Shown here one piece after another: positions 18,861 through 27,778 of a DNA stretch of 64,000 bases. Position numbers and translations under genes: made by a program. The stretch covers positions 28,436 through 92,435 of the forward strand of contig JBAXOA010000002.1 of the NCBI GenBank assembly GCA_037133495.1, written 5' to 3'. Each line of letters opens with the position of its first letter. Position 1 is the stretch's first letter. The notes under the pieces are model-generated. The model had not been told where the DNA came from and ran no database searches. It worked only from the letters and a program-made list of their open reading frames with translations. This DNA is from JAAFHB01 sp037133495. Its GTDB lineage: Bacteria > Bacteroidota > Bacteroidia > Bacteroidales > Prolixibacteraceae.

Positions 18861-20480
18861 TTAAAAGCCATCTCCCCGTTTGCTCAGAATCTTGCTGCTC
18901 CCACCAACAATCAGCCCACTGCCATAGAAATTGGAGATGGTCAAGGCTTTGATAGTGTTTTTGTCATTATTCAGGAAAAACGGGTATTGACTAGAGGAGT
19001 TCACATGAATGATATTGGAAGCATTGATAACATTCAGTCTGCCGGAATCATTAGAAAGGATCGAGGCGATGCCATCGGTATTTATTCTGTTGAATTGCAA
19101 GTAGTTTACTTCGCAGTTATTCCGTGTTTTCATCAAAACGCTCTTGTTTTGAATCTCTTTTTGAGTCCTTGATAGTGAAACATTGGAGATGCTCAGCTGA
19201 TTGATAGCGGCGCCGTCAACCAGAATATGGTTGATTGTTGAATTTCTTGTTGAATCCCGACTATAATAGCCATCAATTTCGAAACTTCCAATGACGGTAT
19301 TTTTCCCTTTTATAAAAATGGTTGGTTCACCGGCAGCAAAATATTTCCGTTTTATATTCTTTAAAATCAGTTGTTCTACATTTGTACTGACATTGATCAT
19401 GCTTTCGTTCGGCATCTTAATGGAACCAGGGTAGATGGCAACATCAACATCCTCAATATTGATCGTTCCAATATTGCCCGGCCCGGCCCACGTTACTATT
19501 CCAGGGTCGTGCTGATAATTGTCAATCACAACAGCATATCCTTTGGTATAGCCTTTAATATTTCGGATGGTGATGCGATCGATCCGGCTTTTGCCGCTTA
19601 AAATCCGTATTCCAAACAGCGAACTGTTCAGGGTGATATCATCAATCAGAATATCCGAAATCGGACCGGCAGCTTTTTCGGTATAAAATACTTTATCCGA
19701 AGGGGTTCCTTTCCGGTCGAACCACCGCAAGTAAAGGTCATCCGCATTTAACGCGATTGCATCGTCGTGTGTATTTAAAATGCAATGCCGGATTACGCCA
19801 TATTGCGAATTCCCGTCTATGTGCAACCCATCATTGTTAATTAAAGGATTGGGACCTACATCCACGATAATATTTTCGTATAACACATGGGTTACATTCG
19901 ACGCTGCAATGGCATATGTGGCAGGTTTATAGAGTATTGCATTACGTACAATGAGATTATCCACCCCATGAAATCTGAAACATCCGACGAGTCCGTTAAT
20001 GCTGTCTCCCTTACTTTGCGCACCCCGTGGTATTTCCGGATTGTAATAATTTCCATTCCAGATGCCTCCGTTGATCACAATATTTGAATCTTTTTCATTA
20101 CCAAAAGATTGACCGGCATTGATAAAGATTGATTTGTCGGAGTGATTTCTTAAGATTGCTCCGCAGCCGGCATTAGCGATAATGGTAGTATTACTGTAAA
20201 TCTTCAGCCCTGTCACCGAATATCGCCCATCCCAATAAACCGTTACCGGAGCAGCTTTGGCTTTGTCAAGAACAGCCTGTATGACAGCGGTATTGTCGGT
20301 TCCGAAGGTCGTGCTGCTTATCCCGATCCGGGCATCTGAAACTGCGCCGTGAGCCGACAAATAGTAAACATTGACGCCTAACCCAATCGTAAAATTGTTC
20401 GGACCAGATGGAGTGTTGGACTGTGAAAAACCAGCTTTGAAAAAAAATAATATAATGATTAACAGAAGAATTCTTATCAT
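18861..20480 (-). CDS. secreted parallel beta-helix protein, GH28/pectate-lyase-3-like
   Basis: A 539-residue exported protein with signal peptide MIRILLLIIILFFFKAGFSQ. It opens with the typical pectate-lyase-3 strand in which a TDNTAVIQAVLDKA helix caps the helix (about residues 61-75). Two motifs recall GH28 polygalacturonases: NNDGLHIDG (215-223, compare NTDG) and THDDAIALNADD (237-248, compare DDC). The GHG motif of true GH28 enzymes is not visible; the matching place reads LFGIRILSGKSRI. It is thus a polygalacturonase-like fold with altered active-site loops, perhaps another hydrolase or lyase family. It starts nine bases after the DUF4838 gene stop. Confidence 0.8.
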   Translation of the reverse strand: MIRILLLIIILFFFKAGFSQSNTPSGPNNFTIGLGVNVYYLSAHGAVSDARIGISSTTFGTDNTAVIQAVLDKAKAAPVTVYWDGRYSVTGLKIYSNTTIIANAGCGAILRNHSDKSIFINAGQSFGNEKDSNIVINGGIWNGNYYNPEIPRGAQSKGDSINGLVGCFRFHGVDNLIVRNAILYKPATYAIAASNVTHVLYENIIVDVGPNPLINNDGLHIDGNSQYGVIRHCILNTHDDAIALNADDLYLRWFDRKGTPSDKVFYTEKAAGPISDILIDDITLNSSLFGIRILSGKSRIDRITIRNIKGYTKGYAVVIDNYQHDPGIVTWAGPGNIGTINIEDVDVAIYPGSIKMPNESMINVSTNVEQLILKNIKRKYFAAGEPTIFIKGKNTVIGSFEIDGYYSRDSTRNSTINHILVDGAAINQLSISNVSLSRTQKEIQNKSVLMKTRNNCEVNYLQFNRINTDGIASILSNDSGRLNVINASNIIHVNSSSQYPFFLNNDKNTIKALTISNFYGSGLIVGGSSKILSKRGDGF

Positions 20481-20489
20481 CAGGATTAT

Positions 20490-23066
20490 TTATTTTGCAC
20501 CTTCTATATTTTTGTGAAAGCCCTTTCGATGCGACTCACCTGCCTCTGCATAATAAGTAACCCCTTCACGTTTGGCTATTTCACAAAATCTGGCATAAGT
20601 GCCATCATATTTTGAAAGTACGGGTGTCCTTTTACATTTAAGGTACAGAACAGGAAGAGAAGCCATTTCAACACGCCGAAGAACCTCATCGTTATCTGCA
20701 ATCTTTGCCGCTTCCTCAAAAATAATGTAAGCCTGCTTCACGAAATCATCTGAAAATAGCTCGTCATCAGGAGATAGGCCAAAGTGGATATGGGTGGATG
20801 GTGTAACACGGCCTTGTAATAAGTCGAAATATTGTCTGATCAAAGCCCCTGACCTGCCATAATAACCGTACATGAAATCGGCAATTACTTTTTCGGTATT
20901 GCAATCCGGATTCCAAAGCAAGCGTGAAATCAGATACGATTTAAGTTCAGAAAATTCACCTCCCCGGCTTTGGTAGGCTGCCTGTTCCATAATCCCAATG
21001 GAATTATTTTCTCTTAATGTCTGAATATTGGGCTGGAGGACTTTAAAATTGGGATATGGCATCACATAATGACTAAAATTAACAACGTAATCCCAAATGT
21101 AAAGATGAGGTGCCAGCGACGACCAGGTTTTAAGATCGGTCAGAAATGATTTGTTTTCGGGACATGATTTGAAATCATGTGCAAAGCAACATTCAATGCT
21201 GCATAACCTTACCACTACATTATTATGCGGGCGAATACTCTTTGGAGGTGTACGCGTATATTGGTAAGCCAATGTGCCGATAAATTTATCCGGGAATTCT
21301 TTTTCGACCGATTCTGCTACCTGATTGACAAACCAGATAATCGGCCCGGATTCAGCGCCTTCTTTTTTTGCGATTGCCTGACATTTATCGCACTGACAAG
21401 GGTTTCGCCAGTCGTTTTGAGAAACATCGTAGATCAGATATTCCGGATTCTCACGCATTTGTTTTTTTATCCTTTCAATAATAATTTTTAATACATCGGG
21501 ATTGGTAAGGCACAATTGAGCCCGTTCGTAAATCCGTTTCCCATCTATTAAACTGTAATATTCCGGATGCTTTTTGTAAAATTCTTCAGGTGGCATTAAT
21601 GGGTAGAAGGTATGTACCGACCAATAGCTTTCGACTCCTCCGGGTTGCTGCCTGACTGCACTAAACCCGAGCGTGCCGTTCATCCTGTTTCTGGCAGCCC
21701 AGATTGGATCGAAAGCTTCAAAATAAAAGTCATTGCGGACCCTTATCCCCGGCTTTTCTGAGTGATCCAGCCAATTAAAGGACAATTCATTCCTTTTCGG
21801 AATAATACTCACACCGGGTGTGTACCATCTGCACCCAAGTTCATTCTCAAGGAACGACATTACACCATACATGCTGCCACGCACCTTTCCGCCGTAAATA
21901 ATAATATCGGAGCCCTTATTGCAGTAACGAAACGATTCATCCAGATTCGCAGGTTCAGCGTCTCCTGTTTTCTCTTTGATAAAATCATTGTAACCGATAA
22001 CAATCTGAGACCCTTTGAGTGGCTCATTAAGCTGTTGAATAGGCAGTTCCACTCCGCTTATCTCTTTCATCCAGTGCTGAAGTTCTTTCGCTGCCCATTG
22101 TTCTGAGGTTGATGCGTTTGAACCCAGGGCTATCCGGTAGTCTGATTTTCCGTCCGAAAACAGCTTGAAGTCTTTACGCTTTCCTGCAAAAAAGGAATAT
22201 TTTCTCTGGATATTTTCTCCGCTGATTAAATGAATATCCATGACAGCATTGTACGATTGATAATCTTCCGATTTCAGGTCTGATTTTTTGCAGAAATCCA
22301 CCGTTCGATTTTCGTTGATGACCGGCTGGTTTTGACTGTTTACAATATTAATAGTTACATTTTTAATTAGTTGCTGTAAAACCGGTGCAACGAATTTTGA
22401 AGTAATACTGATTTTGCCATCTTCGCCTCCAGTGATATTGAACAGTTCGCCCCGTTCAACGAGGTTCGGAATTGAGAATGGCAGAAACCGAACACAAAAA
22501 CCCCATTGATTACCACGTTGTTCTACTTTTAACAGCACGTTGTTTATACCTTTTTTTAGCGTTACAGGTATCAAATCATCGTCAATAACAAGACCACGTT
22601 GTTGAGGATAATCCCAGATATTCAATCCATTCACCCAAAGTTTACCACCGTCATTGGTTCCTACGCTAATGAATAAAACTTTAGCTTCGTCTGATTGGAT
22701 TTCTGTATAGGCGTAGGCAAAAACCGGTGCAGCTTTGGATACTACTTTATCCAGGCTAATGGTAGAATCAGGAGCATTATAGAGTTTCCATTTAGCCGAT
22801 CCTTTTAAGTATTTCACAACATCCCCGGCTTTGATCTGAGGGTTTTGTTCGCCTCCGGCTTTTGTAAGGTAATCGGTGTTAAAACCAACCAGATGATCCC
22901 ACGAATCGGCAGGATCAAGCGGTTCTTTAATAGGAATAGGGCCACAGATCAGCCACGACTTGATCCATTGTCCCGGAATGACTTGTTGCGGCGAGAGTTG
23001 CTGTGCAATTGCCGGCGCAATTAGCATCAAGCTAATGATAATCAATGATAAGAATGATTTTGCCAT
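20490..23066 (-). CDS. DUF4838 domain protein with glucuronidase-like N-terminal domain
   Basis: An 858-residue exported protein. I start at Met 23066 because it begins a standard signal peptide (MAKSFLSLIIISLMLIAPAIA); the frame extends to 23105 without a better start. The N-terminal 250 residues look like a lectin-like beta-domain (GKLWVNGLNIWD, KKGINNVLLKVEQRG). An alpha-glucuronidase/GH20b-like small domain follows (WAAKELQHWMKEISGVELP). The main domain is DUF4838, with HPEYYSLIDGKR, NDWRNPCQCDKC and YIWDYVVNF. DUF4838 proteins are putative glycosidases that are frequent in polysaccharide utilisation loci, but their chemistry is poorly known. Its stop lies nine bases before the GH28-like gene. 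Confidence 0.85.
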   Translation of the reverse strand: MAKSFLSLIIISLMLIAPAIAQQLSPQQVIPGQWIKSWLICGPIPIKEPLDPADSWDHLVGFNTDYLTKAGGEQNPQIKAGDVVKYLKGSAKWKLYNAPDSTISLDKVVSKAAPVFAYAYTEIQSDEAKVLFISVGTNDGGKLWVNGLNIWDYPQQRGLVIDDDLIPVTLKKGINNVLLKVEQRGNQWGFCVRFLPFSIPNLVERGELFNITGGEDGKISITSKFVAPVLQQLIKNVTINIVNSQNQPVINENRTVDFCKKSDLKSEDYQSYNAVMDIHLISGENIQRKYSFFAGKRKDFKLFSDGKSDYRIALGSNASTSEQWAAKELQHWMKEISGVELPIQQLNEPLKGSQIVIGYNDFIKEKTGDAEPANLDESFRYCNKGSDIIIYGGKVRGSMYGVMSFLENELGCRWYTPGVSIIPKRNELSFNWLDHSEKPGIRVRNDFYFEAFDPIWAARNRMNGTLGFSAVRQQPGGVESYWSVHTFYPLMPPEEFYKKHPEYYSLIDGKRIYERAQLCLTNPDVLKIIIERIKKQMRENPEYLIYDVSQNDWRNPCQCDKCQAIAKKEGAESGPIIWFVNQVAESVEKEFPDKFIGTLAYQYTRTPPKSIRPHNNVVVRLCSIECCFAHDFKSCPENKSFLTDLKTWSSLAPHLYIWDYVVNFSHYVMPYPNFKVLQPNIQTLRENNSIGIMEQAAYQSRGGEFSELKSYLISRLLWNPDCNTEKVIADFMYGYYGRSGALIRQYFDLLQGRVTPSTHIHFGLSPDDELFSDDFVKQAYIIFEEAAKIADNDEVLRRVEMASLPVLYLKCKRTPVLSKYDGTYARFCEIAKREGVTYYAEAGESHRKGFHKNIEGAK

Positions 23067-23195
23067 GTCAGATAGTTTTAGTTTTGAAATCGGAGCAAAA
23101 AACAATTGTTTCGTTATCCCGTCAGGGATTTTATATTAGATGTCGTGTTTTATTTTTAAATTTTTGAGCACATGAAAATTAATTTTTTGCCTCCA

Positions 23196-23291
23196 TCCGT
23201 CAGCTGACTGAAAAACTCCAATCCGACAACTGGCGGAACCAAAAATTAGGTTCAACTTTTGGTGCCTTTTTTGTGTCCGTCAGCTGACGGA
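23196..23291. repeat. two palindromes of the TCCGTCAGCTGACGGA family plus TTTGGTGCC arm
   Basis: The 294-base gap between the putative glycosidase and DUF4838 genes holds TCCGTCAGCTGACTGA (23196-23211) and a perfect TCCGTCAGCTGACGGA (23276-23291). A related TCCGACAACTGGCGGA lies between them at 23222-23237, and a CTTTTGGTGCCTTTTTTGTG arm adjoins the second palindrome. This matches the composite elements at 4039-4133 and 61866-61946. Confidence 0.7.
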
Positions 23292-23360
23292 TGGCGATTT
23301 TTATTATTGTTTTTTTTTAGCATTCAGCGTGAAAAGCCGACAATATTTTATTCCTGTTAC

Positions 23361-25796
23361 TTATTTCTTAATCAGCCATATTTCAGCCACCTGCGATCCG
23401 CGTTCCCCTTCACCTTTGTCTTCATCGCCGCAACTCCATGTAAAATTTACTTTTCCCTGTTGTGTAACTTGTTTAGGAAGTTCAAATTCAAATAAAGGTT
23501 TGGTTCCCATGCGGATATAGTCGTGAATCATTACTCCGTTTGCTATGAGTTTCATTTTTGACCTGAACCGGCCTGTATAAGCAATCCTCAAAGTATAGGT
23601 TGCCTCAGGATCCAGATTGTTATATTCCATTTGTAATGGTGTGTCATAAAGCGTATTGACCTGATTCATCCAGGCCAATGGCGTGGTCTGACCTTCAAAT
23701 CCTTTTGCCACAATTTCATGCACCCAGTCAACTCCGGTTAATCCAACTCCAAAACTTACGCGTGGCGACTCCAGGCTCCCCGGATCTTCAGCCCATGTTT
23801 TTTTTGCTTTGACCCGTTTCCAGGCCGAAGGATTGCCAAAATTGTCATAATAACCACCCGGCCCCGGGTCAGTGCGATGCAACATTTTATCAATTGCCGC
23901 AAGCCGTTCGGATTCGTTGTTTAATTTCTCAATCAGGTTAAGCTGATCTAAAATCCATAATGCATCATTCAGCGGAATGTCGATATTGTCGATGAAATTT
24001 CCCCTGCCACCCATGGCATGGTGTTTTTTTATTGTAAGTTGTGCCCCAAAACTTCGGAACAGTGAATCGGCAAGAGCGTAACAGCGGTGCTTTAATTCGG
24101 GGGATATTGGCTTCTCATTGGCAAGGGAGAGAAGGTTTCTGGCACTGCTAATTGCTGATGCTGAACCATTTATTTTTGCATTTTCCAGGATATTTCTGGC
24201 CTGACGTTCGAGATGGGTTTCATAGATTAAACGTCGCTGGGTATATCCATCGAAATAAGCCCTGATCAATCCGCTTTGAAAACGCGGGTTGCTTAAAACA
24301 CGGTCTGAAGCACTTTTTTCCATGGTCTGCCATTGCTGAAGTGTCCGTTGTACCTGCTCATTCGATAGAAGTGGTCCTCTTATATTTTTCTCCAAAGCCA
24401 TCAATCCCTGTGCTACCCCTTCGGTGTAGTCAGATCCTATAAAATAACGTGCATAATCTCTAAGTGTCTCCAAAACCGGTGTTGAGGGATTCCAATCCTG
24501 GTCACTCCAGACAAATTTATTCACATCGTCATTGGTCCCTTCTGAATAGCTGATGCTTCCCTGAGCATATCCGGCATATAAGTTATGAATGTACTTTTCA
24601 TCTTCAGGACGGGGATTGATACATTCGCGGCCCAATGTCATCGCGTAAGCAATATCCCAGTCGGGAACAGGAAACTGACAGCTATAACTATGGGTAATAT
24701 CGGGGTATAGCCGGATAGGAATGCCAGGTTTGATCAGTTTCTTTACCTCTGGCAGGGGTGTCTTGATCCAAGGGCCATAGACCACACCTCCAAACCATTC
24801 GTATTGCCGGTTCACATGTGTGTAAAATTTACCATACCACTCTTTGCTTGGCTTAAATACCTGTGGCGAAACCCATATTTTAGCTTTGGGGTGATATTTA
24901 TGAAGGATAACCGCTTCTTTCTCAAGCCAGCTAAACAACACATCAGGTTCAAGATCGCCCGGATCTCCTGCCGGAACAAACAGGGCATCCAATTTTGGCA
25001 ATATGCTGAATATTATTTCCCGCTCATCCAGTTCTCTCTTAATTGAATCGGGCGACGTATAATTGCTGCCCATGTTAGGATACCACATCCAAAGGTCCAG
25101 TCCATAAGATTTACAAATGCGTGATTGCTCCACAATCATTTGAATAGCAGGCATTTTCATGTTAACGCTCGTAGCGTCATCATCCGTGCGCGGAGGCATA
25201 ATTTCGATGCTGTTGACCCCAAATATTGCCAGATCACGGATATAGCTGTCATACTGGGCAACACTCCAGGCGTCATAGGCATTTGTCTTGGGACGATAAC
25301 CCATCTGATGTCCGCGGATGGGATAGACCGGTGTGGAGGAGATGGTTACATTAGAAGGGATCAGCACTTCGCCATCCTTTATCACCATCTTTCGGAGCAG
25401 TTTGCCGGCTCCATAGAGTGCGCCACGCTCATCATGTCCTGCTATGACAACTGTTTTACCATCTATATTGACGATTTTATAACCGTCTTTCCCGGTTTTG
25501 GTTAATTGATCGATTGCTTTAAGGCAACCTTCGGGCAAAATACCCATCCTCCCTTCAACACCTACAATAATCAACTGCCGGCTCGCAGAGGGTGCCTTAA
25601 CCATCACCGGAAGGGTAATCCGGCTCCGTTTTTGAATCTCTTCCTGCAGCACCAGAGCGGCTTTTTGCACCTGAATATTCTTCTTTTCAGAAATTAAGAT
25701 TGAGGCATTCGAAAAATCAGTTGTTTGGGCTATGCCAGTAAAGGATAGAAACAACAGGCAGAGAAGGAATAATTTTGTGAATTGTCGGGAGTTCAT
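23361..25796 (-). CDS. putative secreted glycosidase with GH20b/glucuronidase-like N-terminal domain and TIM barrel
   Basis: An 811-residue exported protein with a signal peptide of about 23 residues (cleavage near GIAQ). Residues 30-150 look like the small domain that precedes the barrel in GH20, GH67 and GH84 enzymes (VQKAALVLQEEIQKRS, GHDERGALYGAGKLLRKM). A TIM-barrel-like region follows (IRGHQMGYRP, LAIFGVNSIEIMPPR, GLDLWMWYPNMG, FVPAGDPGDLEPD). The C-terminus is a beta-domain (TYTLRIAYTGRFRSKMKLIANG) typical of carbohydrate-binding modules. I cannot assign a CAZy family from sequence alone. It starts 22 bases downstream of the metallophosphoesterase gene, in the same direction. Confidence 0.78.
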   Translation of the reverse strand: MNSRQFTKLFLLCLLFLSFTGIAQTTDFSNASILISEKKNIQVQKAALVLQEEIQKRSRITLPVMVKAPSASRQLIIVGVEGRMGILPEGCLKAIDQLTKTGKDGYKIVNIDGKTVVIAGHDERGALYGAGKLLRKMVIKDGEVLIPSNVTISSTPVYPIRGHQMGYRPKTNAYDAWSVAQYDSYIRDLAIFGVNSIEIMPPRTDDDATSVNMKMPAIQMIVEQSRICKSYGLDLWMWYPNMGSNYTSPDSIKRELDEREIIFSILPKLDALFVPAGDPGDLEPDVLFSWLEKEAVILHKYHPKAKIWVSPQVFKPSKEWYGKFYTHVNRQYEWFGGVVYGPWIKTPLPEVKKLIKPGIPIRLYPDITHSYSCQFPVPDWDIAYAMTLGRECINPRPEDEKYIHNLYAGYAQGSISYSEGTNDDVNKFVWSDQDWNPSTPVLETLRDYARYFIGSDYTEGVAQGLMALEKNIRGPLLSNEQVQRTLQQWQTMEKSASDRVLSNPRFQSGLIRAYFDGYTQRRLIYETHLERQARNILENAKINGSASAISSARNLLSLANEKPISPELKHRCYALADSLFRSFGAQLTIKKHHAMGGRGNFIDNIDIPLNDALWILDQLNLIEKLNNESERLAAIDKMLHRTDPGPGGYYDNFGNPSAWKRVKAKKTWAEDPGSLESPRVSFGVGLTGVDWVHEIVAKGFEGQTTPLAWMNQVNTLYDTPLQMEYNNLDPEATYTLRIAYTGRFRSKMKLIANGVMIHDYIRMGTKPLFEFELPKQVTQQGKVNFTWSCGDEDKGEGERGSQVAEIWLIKK

Positions 25797-25818
25797 TCGT
25801 TAGTCTTATTAGGAGTAA

Positions 25819-27723
25819 TTATTTTGTATGGAAAAAGTATCCTGATTCCATTTGTTCCCAATCCTCAGCACCAATCTTCTTGAGATATAACCGGAGTCGT
25901 TTGTTTCCAATTTTCCCTAAAAATTCTATTCGTACCTTATGAAAACCTTTTTTCAGTGCAACAGCTCCCACGTTTGATCCCTTTACCAGCGTATTTTCAT
26001 CAACAACAACTTTGTCATTGACATAAAACCGGCACGAATCATCCGCTTTAAACATGAACTGATAGAAATTGTCTTCTTCTATTTTGATCAATCCGGTATA
26101 GACCAGTCCCCAGTTATCGGCCCTGAGCGCAAGGTCCTGCACCAAAAAATTATTGGTAACACCCTCCGATTTTGGGGTGATTTTATTGTAATCCGGCATC
26201 GAAGGCCATTCTCCTTCATAATATTTATAGTTTAAACCGGGTAGGGGATTGGGATTTTCAACCGGCAGATTAAAGGTTGTTTTTGCAAAATCGCGGTGCT
26301 CAACTGCAGAAAATTCTGCTTTATTATTTTTCAGATAAAATTCCAATTTGGCAGTTTTGTTAATCTCAAGAGGCTTGGTATATGCCTCTTCGCTATTGTT
26401 ATTCATTCTGAACATAGCTACAAGATCTGGAAAGGAGTGCTTAAATCCGATTGTAGCCTGTTCAACAAAAATATCGATTTCCCGGTCGATGTATTCAGTT
26501 TTTCCCGGCTCAATTGTTGCCTGATATTTTCCTTGTAAAGCAAATCCCGGATAATCCTGGTGATTGTATTTCATTTTCCAGTCGAAGCACAACAGGTCTA
26601 TCGATCCATAGCTCAATGGCTTTAATGTTTTAACCGGGATTTCGATCACCTGATTACTCCCGGCAGTCAGTGTAATGGTTATTTCAGGTTTTTCAATCTG
26701 CAGCTGGTGATGGTGAAAGAAATTGAGCTTAATTTCAAGATCCGATTCCGATGGATTCTTAAACGAAAGATACATGGTTCCATTGGTGAATTTTTCTCCT
26801 TTATTGCAAAGTATCAGGTGGTTGAAGCTGGCATTTTCCAGCATTGGTTTTGCCATTGCCGCGGTTTTGTCGTTGCTGATATCGTGTGGTAAAATTCCAT
26901 CCAATCTTAAATTGGCAATTACCGGTCCTTTGTCTGACATGGTGACCCACGAAATATGATCAAACTCCCCAAAGTAGTTGCCTCTCAGGGCACTCCCGGC
27001 ACCAGTGGTAGAGAGAATGTAATAATTGGATCCGTTTCGTTCGGCCTGATGATAGTGATGTTCGTGTCCTGCGATAACTGTGTACTTTCTATTCTGTAAA
27101 GCACTTTCAATTTTCTCAAAGCGACCGCCGGTATTATAGGTCCATATCGGATGGTGCATAAAGATAAAAGTCCAGCGTACATCTGAATTTTTCTTTAAAG
27201 TATTGAGAACAAAATCGGTTTGTTTCGTGGTTAAATTATATTCGTCATCATCGTTGGAGTCGAGTGTGATAAACAGGGTGTTTTTATAGACGAAGCTATA
27301 GTAACGCACTCCATAACGTTTCTCCCACTCTTTTTCCATCGTTTTATTCGTTATGTCGTGGTTGCCGGGAAGATAAAAAAATGGCATTTTAAGTCCTGAA
27401 ATGATCCCATTTACCTCGTCCCAGTCTTTTTTGATGATGGATGTGTCGGTGGTATATCCGGCAATAAGATCCCCCACGCACATTACAAATTCAGGATTCA
27501 TCAGATTGAGTTTTTTAACTCCCTCTTCAAAGATCCCTGGCCGGTTCCCTCCATTGCGGTCGCTCATAATACCAAACTGGAAATTATTTGGATCATTGTT
27601 GAAATGAAGGTTGGTCCAGGGCTTTTTGCTGGTTTCAACATCCGATTTAAAACGACCCGGTGTATTGCAAGTCAGAAAAAGCAGTGAAAAGGGGATGATG
27701 AGTAATATCAGGTTTTTTCTCAT
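25819..27723 (-). CDS. metallophosphoesterase lipoprotein with C-terminal PA14 domain
   Basis: A 634-residue protein with a lipoprotein signal (lipobox LFLTC, Cys19). The calcineurin-like domain spans about residues 45-260. Metal-site motifs are MSDRNGG (Asp55, with Asn57 where most relatives have His), VGDLIAG, PGNHD, MHHPIW and AGHEHHYH. A middle beta-rich region of about 240 residues follows, then a PA14 domain at about 510-630 (YKYYEGEW, FKADDSCRFYVNDKVV, RLRLYLKKIG). Fusion to PA14 and surface anchoring suggest action on phosphorylated glycans or another extracellular substrate. It lies between the Gfo/Idh/MocA gene (55 bases) and the putative glycosidase (22 bases). Confidence 0.88.
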   Translation of the reverse strand: MRKNLILLIIPFSLLFLTCNTPGRFKSDVETSKKPWTNLHFNNDPNNFQFGIMSDRNGGNRPGIFEEGVKKLNLMNPEFVMCVGDLIAGYTTDTSIIKKDWDEVNGIISGLKMPFFYLPGNHDITNKTMEKEWEKRYGVRYYSFVYKNTLFITLDSNDDDEYNLTTKQTDFVLNTLKKNSDVRWTFIFMHHPIWTYNTGGRFEKIESALQNRKYTVIAGHEHHYHQAERNGSNYYILSTTGAGSALRGNYFGEFDHISWVTMSDKGPVIANLRLDGILPHDISNDKTAAMAKPMLENASFNHLILCNKGEKFTNGTMYLSFKNPSESDLEIKLNFFHHHQLQIEKPEITITLTAGSNQVIEIPVKTLKPLSYGSIDLLCFDWKMKYNHQDYPGFALQGKYQATIEPGKTEYIDREIDIFVEQATIGFKHSFPDLVAMFRMNNNSEEAYTKPLEINKTAKLEFYLKNNKAEFSAVEHRDFAKTTFNLPVENPNPLPGLNYKYYEGEWPSMPDYNKITPKSEGVTNNFLVQDLALRADNWGLVYTGLIKIEEDNFYQFMFKADDSCRFYVNDKVVVDENTLVKGSNVGAVALKKGFHKVRIEFLGKIGNKRLRLYLKKIGAEDWEQMESGYFFHTK

Positions 27724-27778
27724 AATGACAATTCGAATTGATAATAGTTATATACTTCACCTTATTTTGCAGCGGATA

